Origin: Pseudomonadota bacterium
GTDB taxonomy: Bacteria > Pseudomonadota > Alphaproteobacteria > Rhodobacterales > Rhodobacteraceae
Direction: 5' to 3'
DNA length: 64,000 nt
NCBI GenBank assembly: GCA_021779835.1
Contig: JAJXZX010000002.1
Location: 62,001-126,000 of the forward strand
In this document: piece by piece, positions 36,841 to 45,151 of the stretch
Layout: every line of letters begins with the position of its first letter
Numbering within the stretch: position 1 is the first letter of the stretch
Program-made: the position numbers and the translations under genes
The notes under the pieces: model-generated
The model's input: the letters and a program-made list of their open reading frames with translations, nothing else
What the model was told of the DNA's origin: nothing
Databases searched by the model: none

Positions 36841-38100
36841 ATGAAGATCGTCGTGATGGGTGCGGGTGTGATCGGTGTCACCACCGCCTACTACCTGGCG
36901 AAAGCAGGGGCAGAGGTCGTGGTGCTGGATCGTCAGGCCGGGCCGGGGTTGGAGACATCCTACGCCAACGCGGGCGAGCTTTCCTACGGCATGACCTCGC
37001 CCTGGGCGGCGCCGGGCATCCCGATGAAGGCGGTGAAGTGGCTGTTCATGAAGCGCCGCCCGCTGTTTATCTGGCCGCTCATCAGTCCGACCATGTGGGT
37101 CTGGGGCGCGCAAATGTTGGCGAACTGCAACGAGAAAAGCTACGCGCTGAACAAATCGCGCATGGTGCGCATCTCGAACTACAGCCGCGATTGCCTGCCC
37201 GATCTGATCGCGGAAACCGGCATTCAGTATGATGGCCGCGCGCAGGGCACCCTGCAACTTTTCCGCACCGAGAAACAGCTCAAGGGTTCCAAGGCGGATC
37301 AGGACATTCTTGCCGAATTCGACTCTCCGTTTGAACTGCTCGACCCCGATGGCTGCGTTGCGGTGGAACCGGCGCTGGCCGCGGTGCGCGGCAAATTCGT
37401 GGGCGGTCTGCGCCTGACCGCCGACCGCACCGGCGATTGCCGCATGTTCACCATGGCGCTGGCGGAAAAAGCCGCCGAACTGGGTGTCAAATTCCACTAT
37501 GCCCAGACCATTGAGCAAATCGCAGTCGAGGCGGGCCGTGTGGTCGGCGTCGATACCGACCAGATGGGCCGCGTCACCGGCGACGCCTATGTCTGCGCGC
37601 TGGGAAGCTATGCGCCGCGTGTGCTGACCCCGATCGGCATCCGCCTGCCGGTCTATCCGGTCAAAGGCTACTCGGTCACGCTGCCCGTCACCGATGACGC
37701 GATGGCGCCGCAATCCACCATTATGGACGAAACCCACAAGGTTGCGATCACCCGCCTCGGCGACCGCATCCGCGTGGCAGGGCAGGCGGAAATCGCGGGC
37801 TATTCCAACCGCCTTGGCCCGAACGCCACCAACACCGTGCGCCATGTCATCAGCGATCTGTTCCCCAAGGGCGGCGACGTGGACCGCGCCGAGGGCTGGA
37901 CCGGCCTGCGCCCGATGACTCCCGACGGCACGCCGGTTCTGGGCGGCACCGCGCTGCCCAACCTGTTCCTCAATACCGGGCACGGCACGCTGGGCTGGAC
38001 CATGGCCTGCGGGTCGGGCAGGGCGGTCGCCGACCTCGTTCTTGGCCGCACGCCAGAGATTTCCTTCGATGGCCTGACCGCCGCGCGCTACGGCCAGTAG
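36841..38100 (+). CDS. dadA: D-amino acid dehydrogenase small subunit DadA
   Basis: 419 residues, the DadA length. It oxidatively deaminates D-amino acids (mainly D-alanine) and passes electrons to quinones at the inner membrane. The N-terminal FAD motif is VVMGAGVIGVTTAYYLAKAGAEVVVLDR (GAGVIG), followed by SYANAGELSYGMTSPWAAPG, a DadA signature, and the C-terminal GLRPMTPDGTPVLGG and NTGHGTLGWTMACGSGR FAD-closing motifs. No alanine racemase or Lrp-type regulator is adjacent. Confidence 0.95.
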   Translation: MKIVVMGAGVIGVTTAYYLAKAGAEVVVLDRQAGPGLETSYANAGELSYGMTSPWAAPGIPMKAVKWLFMKRRPLFIWPLISPTMWVWGAQMLANCNEKSYALNKSRMVRISNYSRDCLPDLIAETGIQYDGRAQGTLQLFRTEKQLKGSKADQDILAEFDSPFELLDPDGCVAVEPALAAVRGKFVGGLRLTADRTGDCRMFTMALAEKAAELGVKFHYAQTIEQIAVEAGRVVGVDTDQMGRVTGDAYVCALGSYAPRVLTPIGIRLPVYPVKGYSVTLPVTDDAMAPQSTIMDETHKVAITRLGDRIRVAGQAEIAGYSNRLGPNATNTVRHVISDLFPKGGDVDRAEGWTGLRPMTPDGTPVLGGTALPNLFLNTGHGTLGWTMACGSGRAVADLVLGRTPEISFDGLTAARYGQ

Positions 38101-38211
38101 CACGCCACACATAAGAGTGAACTGCGGCTGTCTTGCGGCAGTGCAGCATTGCGCCCAAATGTCAGACTGTTACACGCAGGTGCTATAGCGCTGTCGCAAA
38201 AGGAGTTTCCG

Positions 38212-39327
38212 ATGACCAAACCGCACCCGAACGAACATTCCGTTCTTGTGCTGCAGGGCGGCGGCGCGCTTGGTGCCTATCAGGCGGGGGCGTTTGCGGA
38301 GCTGGCCAAGGCAGGGTGCGCGCCGGAATGGGTGGCGGGCATCTCGATCGGCGCGATCAACGCCGCCATCATCTGCGGCAACCCACCCGAGGCCCGCGCC
38401 GCCAAGCTTGACGCGTTCTGGAGCGGCATCACCTCATCCGCCGCGCTGTCCCACATGTTCTCCTTCGTGCCCGACCGCCACATGTTTGGTGAGCTTGCGT
38501 CGGCCTCTGTCGTCGCGATGGGCGTGCCGGGTTTCTTCAAGCCGCGCCTGCCTGCGCTTGCGTTCATGCCGGGCGGCCTTGCCTCGATGACCAGCTTTTA
38601 CGACACCGCGCCCCTTGCCGATACCCTGCGCGAGGTGGTTGATTTTGACTATCTCAACACCCACGGCCCCCGCCTTAGCGTGGGCGCCGTCCATGTCAGC
38701 ACCGGAAACTTTGCCTATTTTGACAGCGCAACCCAGCGCATCGGCCCGGAACACATCATGGCGAGCGGCGCGCTGCCGCCCGGCTTTCCCCCGGTCGAGA
38801 TCGACGGGCATTGGTATTGGGATGGCGGCCTCGTGTCCAACACGCCGCTGCAATACATCATGGAACAGGCGGACGGCGAGCCGCTCTGCGTCTTTCAGAT
38901 CGACCTGTTCAGCGCGCACGGCGACCTGCCCGGCACGATGGCAGAGGTGCAGCAGCGCGAAAAAGACATCCGTTTTTCGTCGCGCACCCGCCTGACCACC
39001 GACCGTTATCGCCAGTTGAACGGCCTTAGCATGGCCGCCGAGCGACTGTGGGCAAAGCTGCCAAAGGAGTTGCAAGACGACCCCGACCTCGCCTTCATCC
39101 GCGCCGCCACGCCAGATTGCCCGATCACCCTCGTCCACCTGATCCACCGCAAGGAAGACTTTGAGGGCGCGACGAAAGACTACGAATTCTCGCGCCTGTC
39201 GATGCTGCAGCATTGGGCAGCAGGCGAGAATGACGTCAAAAAGACCTTTTCTCACAAGGACTGGAAACGCCGCACCGTCGCCAAGACCGGGCTGCAAATC
39301 TTCGACCTGACGCGCGACGATGCCTAA
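38212..39327 (+). CDS. Patatin-like phospholipase with DUF3734 tail
   Basis: 371 residues starting MTKPHPNEHS; AAAGGAG stands 7-13 bases before the ATG. Patatin elements: oxyanion loop QGGGALGAYQAG (about residues 15-26), nucleophile Ser45 in GISIGA (GxSxG) and catalytic Asp204 in DGGLVSN. The C-terminal DUF3734 part (from about residue 265) includes TDRYRQLNGLSMAAERLW and DFEGATKDYEFSRLSM. Expected activity is an acyl hydrolase. It is followed 30 bp later by acetoacetate decarboxylase, an association seen in other alphaproteobacteria. Confidence 0.92.
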   Translation: MTKPHPNEHSVLVLQGGGALGAYQAGAFAELAKAGCAPEWVAGISIGAINAAIICGNPPEARAAKLDAFWSGITSSAALSHMFSFVPDRHMFGELASASVVAMGVPGFFKPRLPALAFMPGGLASMTSFYDTAPLADTLREVVDFDYLNTHGPRLSVGAVHVSTGNFAYFDSATQRIGPEHIMASGALPPGFPPVEIDGHWYWDGGLVSNTPLQYIMEQADGEPLCVFQIDLFSAHGDLPGTMAEVQQREKDIRFSSRTRLTTDRYRQLNGLSMAAERLWAKLPKELQDDPDLAFIRAATPDCPITLVHLIHRKEDFEGATKDYEFSRLSMLQHWAAGENDVKKTFSHKDWKRRTVAKTGLQIFDLTRDDA

Positions 39328-39357
39328 GCGTATTTCGACCGTAAAAGGATCCCCCCC

Positions 39358-40101
39358 ATGAAACTCGACGATGTTATCAGCCGGGCCTTTTCGATGCCGC
39401 TGACCAACCCATCCTACCCGCGTGGTCCTTACCGTTTCGTGAACCGCGAATTTCTCGTCATCACTTACCGCACCGATATGGACGCCCTGCGCGCCGTGGT
39501 GCCCGAGCCGCTCGAAGTCACCGAGCCGATCGTGAAATTCGAATTCATCCGAATGCCCGATTCCACCGGCTTTGGCGATTACACCGAGTCGGGGCAGGTG
39601 ATCCCGGTCACGTTTCAGGGGCAGAAGGGCGGCTACGTCCACGCCATGTATCTCAACGACGACGCGCCAATCGCGGGTGGGCGGGAAATATGGGGCTTTC
39701 CCAAGAAGCTCGCCGACCCCGCGATGCGCGTCGAAAAGGACACCCTCGTCGGCACGCTTGATGTCGGTTCGGTCCGCGTCGCCACCGGCACGATGGGCTA
39801 CAAACACCGCGCGCTTGATCTTGATGCGGTGCGTAAAAGCCTTGAGTCACCCAGTTTTCTGCTAAAGATCATCCCCCACGTCGATTGCACCCCGCGGATA
39901 TGCGAGCTTGTGCGCTATTACCTTACCGACCTGACCGTGAAAGGCGCATGGGAAGGCCCCGCCGCGCTGGAGCTTTGCGCCCACGCGCTGGCCCCCGTCG
40001 CTACCCTTCCGGTGCGCGAGGTGCTGTCTGCCGTGCACATCCTCAGCGACCTGACGCTGGGTCTGGGCGAGGTTGTGCATGACTACCTCGCTAAACCCTG
40101 A
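39358..40101 (+). CDS. adc: Acetoacetate decarboxylase
   Basis: 247 residues, normal for Adc, which decarboxylates acetoacetate to acetone via a Schiff base. The catalytic Lys116 and its pKa-perturbing neighbour Lys117 are in [10 protein letters not shown], and the preceding GREIW is the family context. Other matched segments: [23 protein letters not shown] and [13 protein letters not shown]. It probably forms an operon with the patatin upstream; the hydroxybutyrate dehydrogenase often found with this pair is absent here. Confidence 0.93.
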   Translation: MKLDDVISRAFSMPLTNPSYPRGPYRFVNREFLVITYRTDMDALRAVVPEPLEVTEPIVKFEFIRMPDSTGFGDYTESGQVIPVTFQGQKGGYVHAMYLNDDAPIAGGREIWGFPKKLADPAMRVEKDTLVGTLDVGSVRVATGTMGYKHRALDLDAVRKSLESPSFLLKIIPHVDCTPRICELVRYYLTDLTVKGAWEGPAALELCAHALAPVATLPVREVLSAVHILSDLTLGLGEVVHDYLAKP

Positions 40102-40219
40102 GCCGCGCTCGTTGTCATAAATTTTTGGTGTCAAACGGGAATGCCCCTTCTCTCGCGGCATTCGTGTCCCTACTATAATAGGAATCGTTTGGCGCACATC
40201 GCGCTTTGAGGAGATCTCG

Positions 40220-40426
40220 ATGGGTGAATTCAGCGTAATGCATCTGCTGGTCGTAGGGCTGGTTGTGCTGGTGTTGTTCGGTCGCGGCAAGGTCAGCTCG
40301 CTGATGGGCGAGGTTGGCAAGGGCATCACCGCTTTCAAGAAGGGCGTGCAAGAGGGCGCGAAAGAGGTCGAGGCTACGCCTGAGGCCCCGCGCGACGTGA
40401 CGCCTGCCGACAAAGCCAAAGCCTGA
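40220..40426 (+). CDS. tatA: TatA/E-type twin-arginine translocase subunit
   Basis: 68 residues: one membrane helix (about 5-20), then the [20 protein letters not shown] amphipathic helix with the FG hinge, then a charged tail. This matches TatA, the pore-forming subunit of folded-protein export. GAGGAG precedes the ATG. It stands alone, without tatB or tatC, so it may be an extra TatA/E copy. A TATAAT (40174-40179) lies 41 bases upstream of the start as a possible -10. Confidence 0.88.
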   Translation: MGEFSVMHLLVVGLVVLVLFGRGKVSSLMGEVGKGITAFKKGVQEGAKEVEATPEAPRDVTPADKAKA

Positions 40427-40690
40427 TCGTATCCTGATTTTAACGCGCTACAATTCCGCCTCGCTCCTGCAAAAGGGCGGGGCGTTTGGCGTTGATTGCG
40501 CGCGATACCGCGCACGCGCCCTTCATTCGGGCCGAAACTTGCCCAATCCGCACTGCTCGCGCGCCAGTGAGATGCGAGACCGCCGAAGGTGTGCTAGAAA
40601 GAGAGCAAGACCTCTAGGGCTTAACGCTTCCTAAATGGGTTCGCCCCTTTCTATGCGAAACAAACGGCACAGACAGACGGGAGGATTACG

Positions 40691-40990
40691 ATGAACACGC
40701 TTTCCACACCGCCCCTCAATTCCGCCACCACTTTCCTCAACCCCGGCCCAGGCCCGGTTACCCGCGTTTCCCTTGGGCCTCTGCCGCATCGGCTTGCGGC
40801 TGCGGCATCAGCATTGGGCCCGATCCCCAGGGCCAGCCTAAGTGCGCTGGTCGATCTCGGCCTCTCGACACAGGAAATCGCCGATTACCTTTGTCTCGAT
40901 CACGGCATCGTGGCAGAACTGCTCGCCCTTTGGTGCGTCGCCCGTCCACCGAGCTTGCGCGTCGATCACCCGGCGCCTCACCTCGCCTGA
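40691..40990 (+). CDS. Small orphan protein with helix-turn-helix-like segment
   Basis: 99 residues, not recognised. GGGAGGATTACG directly before the ATG is a strong ribosome-binding site. Residues about 50-85 (LSALVDLGLSTQEIADYLCLDH) have the spacing of a helix-turn-helix with GLSTQEIA as the turn and start of the recognition helix. The N-terminal half is Ala/Pro/Leu-rich. No partner genes adjoin it: 264 bp separate it from tatA and 244 bp from the decarboxylase. A short regulator is one possibility; a chance ORF is less likely given the Shine-Dalgarno. Confidence 0.55.
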   Translation: MNTLSTPPLNSATTFLNPGPGPVTRVSLGPLPHRLAAAASALGPIPRASLSALVDLGLSTQEIADYLCLDHGIVAELLALWCVARPPSLRVDHPAPHLA

Positions 40991-41027
40991 CTGTCGTTTC
41001 CGACCCTTTGATCGCAATGCATCGTCG

Positions 41028-41050
41028 CGGCACGACCTCAAGTCGTGCCG
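41028..41050 (+). terminator. Hairpin after the orphan gene
   Basis: CGGCACGAC, loop CTCAA, GTCGTGCCG: a perfect 9-bp stem 38 bp after the orphan gene stop. It lacks a T-run, so it could be a weak terminator or another structured element. Confidence 0.5.
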
Positions 41051-41234
41051 TCCAGCGTTTGGCGCATGATTTTCAGCATTTGCGCAGCTTAGCCGTGCCC
41101 CTCGACGCGAGAAAAATTTGCGTCCATTAGGCAAGACGAAACACTTTCCCCGCAATAACGTTGACTAAGCGACTCGGCGGCAGGACACGAGCCGGCCGCC
41201 ACCCACTGCGCAGAACGCGACAGGAGACTGATTT

Positions 41235-42701
41235 ATGCCTAAACGGCAAGACGCCGGGAGCGTACCGGCCGGGGAAAAATCCCCAACCACCCTTGATCCC
41301 GCCGACTGGTCGGCTACACGCGCCAGCGCTCACCAGATGCTTGAGGACATCCTCGACCACCTGCAAACCCGCGCCGATCAGCCGCTCTGGCAACCCGCGC
41401 CCGCCGCGGCGCAGGCGGCGTTCCATGCCCCGGTGCCGCGCGAACCGACCCCACTCGACGCCGTCCACGCCAGCTTTGTCGCCAACGTTCTGCCCTATGG
41501 CAGCGGGAACACGCACCCCGGTTTCATGGGCTGGGTGCAGGGTGGCGGCACCGTCGCGGGGATGCTGGCAGAGATGCTGGCGGGCGGCTTCAATGCCAAT
41601 GTCGGCGGGCGCGACCACATGGCCATCACGGCAGAGCGTCAGATCACCGCCTGGATGCGCGAGATCTTCGATTTCTCTGCAGAGGCGGGCGGGCTTTTCC
41701 TCACCGGCGCCAGTCAGGCGAACTTCGTCGCCGTCCTCCTCGCGCGCGCGCGCGCGTTGGGGCAGGGCGTGCGGCAAAGCGGGATCGGCCCTGCACGCCT
41801 TACCGCCTATACCTCCGCCGCCGCACACGGCTGCATCCCCCGCGCGATGGAGATGGCGGGGATCGGCAGCGACGCGCTGCGCGCCATTGCGACCACGCCC
41901 GAGGGGCAAATTGACACCGCAGCCCTCGCCGCCGCTATCGCCGCCGACCGCGCCGCCGGAATGCAGCCGTTCCTGATTGTCGGCACGGCGGGAACCGTTA
42001 ACACGGGTGCCGTGGACGACCTGAACGCGCTGGCCGACATCGCCAGTACTCACGGCCTCCACTTCCACGTTGACGGTGCCATCGGCGCGCTGTGCCTGCT
42101 GTCCGACCGCCTCGCGCCGCGCTTCCATGGCATTAAACGCGCCGATTCCATCGCATTCGACTTTCACAAATGGGCGCAGGTGCCGTATGACGCGGGTTTT
42201 CTGCTGACCCGTGACGGCCCCGCGCAACGCCAGTGCTTCGCGTCTGATAATGCCTATCTTACCCGCGCCGAGACCGGCCTCGCGGGTGGCGAGTGGTGGC
42301 CTTGCGACTACGGCCCCGACCTTTCGCGCGGCTTTCGTGCGCTGAAAACATGGTTTACCTTCAAGACCTATGGTTTCGACGCCATCGCCGCGATGATGGA
42401 CCAAAGCTGCGCGCTCGCCCAAACTCTTGCCGCCCGCGTCGCGGCAGAGCCTCGGCTGGAGCTGATGGCCCCGGTCGCGCTCAACATCGTCTGCTTTCGT
42501 TACCGCGACGACGCGCCCGAAGACACGCTGAACGCCAGTATCGTCGAGGCGCTGCACGCCGAGGGGCGCGTCGCCCCCTCGCTCACCTATATCGGCCCGC
42601 GTCGCGCCATTCGGGCTGCCCTTTTCAACCACCGCACCACCCCCCGCGACATCGACGCCCTCATCACAAGCACCCTCCGCCTTGGCGCGGCACAGGAGTA
42701 A
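41235..42701 (+). CDS. PLP-dependent group II decarboxylase (aromatic/glutamate decarboxylase family)
   Basis: 488 residues of fold type I group II decarboxylase. Seen: NTHPGFMGWVQGGG (substrate-side loop), FLTGASQANFVAVLLAR, TAGTVNTGAVDDLNAL, HVDGAIGAL (PLP-ring Asp) and the Schiff-base Lys312 in DFHKWAQVPYD. These enzymes decarboxylate amino acids to amines; the substrate (aromatic, Glu, Asp or diaminobutyrate-like) cannot be read. It is followed 4 bp later by an ATP-grasp-like gene that likely shares its mRNA, suggesting that the amine made here is then conjugated. Confidence 0.88.
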   Translation: MPKRQDAGSVPAGEKSPTTLDPADWSATRASAHQMLEDILDHLQTRADQPLWQPAPAAAQAAFHAPVPREPTPLDAVHASFVANVLPYGSGNTHPGFMGWVQGGGTVAGMLAEMLAGGFNANVGGRDHMAITAERQITAWMREIFDFSAEAGGLFLTGASQANFVAVLLARARALGQGVRQSGIGPARLTAYTSAAAHGCIPRAMEMAGIGSDALRAIATTPEGQIDTAALAAAIAADRAAGMQPFLIVGTAGTVNTGAVDDLNALADIASTHGLHFHVDGAIGALCLLSDRLAPRFHGIKRADSIAFDFHKWAQVPYDAGFLLTRDGPAQRQCFASDNAYLTRAETGLAGGEWWPCDYGPDLSRGFRALKTWFTFKTYGFDAIAAMMDQSCALAQTLAARVAAEPRLELMAPVALNIVCFRYRDDAPEDTLNASIVEALHAEGRVAPSLTYIGPRRAIRAALFNHRTTPRDIDALITSTLRLGAAQE

Positions 42702-42705
42702 GCCC

Positions 42706-43929
42706 ATGCATATGCCCGTTCTGCCCCTGCCGGTAGAGGCCGATCCCGCTGCCCGCCTTGTCGGCATGGCCGCCATCGCCCGCATCGCGTTCGAGCAGAC
42801 CGACGTCGGCCCCCTTGCCAGCCGCCTGATGACCCGCCTGCAAAGCCTGCGTGCCGACCCCGCAGCGCTGCTGGACCTCTCGATGATCCTGCAAAGCCAT
42901 GGGCGCAGCGCCGAGGCGATGGAGCAGATGCAGAGCGCCCTACGGCTGCGCCGCGACTATTGCGTGGTGCATGGCGACGGCTCCGGCCCGCGCCTGCTTG
43001 CTTTCGTGACGCCGGGCGATTTCATGGCCAACACGCCGCTCGATTTCCTGCTGGAAGGCTCTAATGCTATGCTTTTGCTGCGTTATGTCGATGCCGAGAC
43101 AGCGGCGCTGGATGACCTGCCAGAGCATGACATGGCCTTTATGGCCGTGGGCGAATCCCCCGAAAACGCCGCGGTTCTTGCCCGGATGGCGGAGTTGCTG
43201 GCAAATTGGCCGGGCCCGATCCTGAACAACGCGGCGCCACTGATCGCCAGCCTCACCCGCGACGGCGTCAGCGCGCGGCTCGCCAATCAGCCCGCGCTTT
43301 ATGCCCCGCCAAACCTCCGCGTTACCCAGGCAAAACTGGCGGCACTCAGGGCAGGGCGCATCGCCCCCGAGTCCCTGCATCCCGATCTGCGCTTCCCCCT
43401 GGTGCTGCGCCCCATTGGCACGCATGCGGGCAACGGCATGTGCGTTGCCCACAGCGCCGACGACCTCCTCGCGCCTGACGCGGCAGCGGTCTACCTTGCG
43501 CCCTTCATCGACTACCGCGACGCCGATGGGCTATTCACCAAGCAACGCATCGTCGTCATCAACGGGCGGCCCTATCCCTGCCACATGGCGCGCTCGGATC
43601 ACTGGATTGTCCACTACCTCAGCGCTGGCATGGCCGAAGATCCCGCCAAACGCGCGGCAGAGGCGGCGTGGATCGCGGATTTCGATACCGGTTTTGCTAC
43701 CCGCCACGCCGCCGCCTTCGCCGCGCTCAGCGCCGCCATCGGTCTTGAGTATTTCGGCATCGACTGCGCCGAGCTGCCCGATGGTCGCCTGCTGATCTTT
43801 GAACTCGACGTGGCGATGATCGTGCACGACATGGATGACGCGGCGACCTTTCCCTACAAGAAACCGGCGATGCGCCGTCTGTTCGACGCCTTCCTTGCCA
43901 GCCTTACGCCACCAACTCCGCCGTCTTGA
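42706..43929 (+). CDS. TPR-like plus ATP-grasp-like protein, putative amide ligase
   Basis: 407 residues starting MHMPVLPLP; AGGAG precedes the ATG. The first 75 residues form a helical TPR-like segment (LQSLRADPAALLDLSMIL, GRSAEAMEQMQSALRLRRD). After a Rossmann-like part, residues from about 232 read FPLVLRPIGTHAGNG (Arg235 where ATP-grasp enzymes usually have Lys, then a Gly loop), RIVVINGRPYPCHMARSDHW, LEYFGIDCAELPDGRLLIFELDVAMI, a RimK-like ATP-grasp order ending in acidic metal ligands. I infer an amide- or peptide-bond-forming enzyme. No characterised homologue recognised. Its 3' end overlaps the convergent GH144 gene by 26 bp. Confidence 0.7.
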   Translation: MHMPVLPLPVEADPAARLVGMAAIARIAFEQTDVGPLASRLMTRLQSLRADPAALLDLSMILQSHGRSAEAMEQMQSALRLRRDYCVVHGDGSGPRLLAFVTPGDFMANTPLDFLLEGSNAMLLLRYVDAETAALDDLPEHDMAFMAVGESPENAAVLARMAELLANWPGPILNNAAPLIASLTRDGVSARLANQPALYAPPNLRVTQAKLAALRAGRIAPESLHPDLRFPLVLRPIGTHAGNGMCVAHSADDLLAPDAAAVYLAPFIDYRDADGLFTKQRIVVINGRPYPCHMARSDHWIVHYLSAGMAEDPAKRAAEAAWIADFDTGFATRHAAAFAALSAAIGLEYFGIDCAELPDGRLLIFELDVAMIVHDMDDAATFPYKKPAMRRLFDAFLASLTPPTPPS

Positions 43930-45151
43930 ACCCCAGCCGCGCGAGGCCCACCGCCACCTCCGGGTTGGCCATGAAAAGCCGCCACAACAGGCCCGAGCGG
44001 TGGTTCTCGATCATCACCACAATCGGCCCCTCGTCGATGGCGAGGTTGCTGTCCGCGATCCAGCCGGCCGTTTCGTTGAACGCGTCGTAAAACCCGAACG
44101 CGCCCCACAGCCCCGGCATGTCCTCATAATAATGCCGCATTGCGGCCAGCGACTCGTCCGGCGTGTAGGGCATCGCCGCAATCGCCCCGGTCGGGGCCAC
44201 CACGCCCAGATCGTTGGTCGGCGAAAACGCGTTATAGCCCCGATCGCCGTCACAAGCGGTCAGCCCCCAAGCCGCGCCATAGCCCGCAAACCCCTTCGGA
44301 TTGTCTGCGCAATAGGCGTGGTTGATGCGCGCGTGATTGCGGTTCTGCTGCCAGTAATCCGTGTGCCCATCGCGCAATCCGCGCGGGTCGAGGCCCATAA
44401 ACGAATAGTGCGTGAAAAACAGCGGCCCGCCTAACTCTGGCCCTAACGGCAGCGGAATCCCGTAGTAGCTGCGCCCGTTCACATAGGTCCGGCTATTCTT
44501 CCAACCCTCGTCATATGCGCGCACGTCAATCGCATGGGTGGGCGAGCTTGCCGCCAGCACATAGGTAATCAGCGCCTCATGCCAGCCGGTGATCGGCAGC
44601 CCCTCGGCCCAGGCCTTGTCGGGGCTCCAATGCCACATCAGCTTGTTCGGCGCCGGGCAGAACGCATCCCACTCCACCGCGTGCCACATCGCGGTGATCT
44701 GCGCGACCAGCGCGGGGTCTTCGGAAAAATACTGCCGCGCCGTCAAAAGCCCCATCATCAGGAACGAGGTTTCGACCAGATCGCCGCCGTTGTCATTGGT
44801 CGAAAACGCAATCGTCGCGCCGGTGGTGCCGTTCATCCAATGTGGGAACGCCCCGTGATAGTGCGTTGTCTTGCATAGGAAATCGCAAATCTTGCGCACT
44901 CGCTCCCGCACCGCATCCCGCGGCAGAAACCCGCGCTCTGTCCCCGCGATCATCGCCATGATGCCAAAGCCGGTTCCGCCCGTCGTCACCGTCTCTGCCA
45001 CGTCATAGCTGACCGAGCCCGCCGACCGCTCGCGCGCCATGCCGCTGACCGGATGCCCGAACTCCCAGAAATAGTGCAGCGTCTGACGCTGCACGAGGTC
45101 CATCAGCGCCTCGTCACTCAACCGCTCGCCCGCCATCCCGGCCCCCGTCAT
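43904..45151 (-). CDS. GH144-like (glucoamylase-family PF10091) glycosidase, cytosolic
   Basis: 415 residues using the ATG at 45151, which overlaps the GH3 stop (ATGA); a TTG three codons earlier is also open. Matches the PF10091/GH144 family: QRQTLHYFWEFGHP, GTGFGIMAMIAG, FSTNDNGGDLVETSFLM, SRTYVNGRSYYGIPLPLGPELGGPLFFTHYSFMGLDPRG (in parts), DGDRGYNAFSPTNDLGVVAPTGA. Characterised GH144 enzymes are endo-beta-1,2-glucanases. No signal peptide is visible, unlike typical secreted members. It is the last gene of ABC-GH3-GH144. Confidence 0.85.
   Translation of the reverse strand: MTGAGMAGERLSDEALMDLVQRQTLHYFWEFGHPVSGMARERSAGSVSYDVAETVTTGGTGFGIMAMIAGTERGFLPRDAVRERVRKICDFLCKTTHYHGAFPHWMNGTTGATIAFSTNDNGGDLVETSFLMMGLLTARQYFSEDPALVAQITAMWHAVEWDAFCPAPNKLMWHWSPDKAWAEGLPITGWHEALITYVLAASSPTHAIDVRAYDEGWKNSRTYVNGRSYYGIPLPLGPELGGPLFFTHYSFMGLDPRGLRDGHTDYWQQNRNHARINHAYCADNPKGFAGYGAAWGLTACDGDRGYNAFSPTNDLGVVAPTGAIAAMPYTPDESLAAMRHYYEDMPGLWGAFGFYDAFNETAGWIADSNLAIDEGPIVVMIENHRSGLLWRLFMANPEVAVGLARLGFKTAELVA

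Noticed and set aside
36560-36844. A 95-codon rightward ORF ending in an ATGA overlap with dadA
   Set aside because: No ribosome-binding site, weak third-position bias, lower GC and no family resemblance; the ATGA may be chance.
40174-40179. TATAAT upstream of tatA as a full promoter
   Set aside because: The -10 is perfect, but no acceptable -35 occurs at 16-18 bp, so only the -10 is mentioned with tatA.
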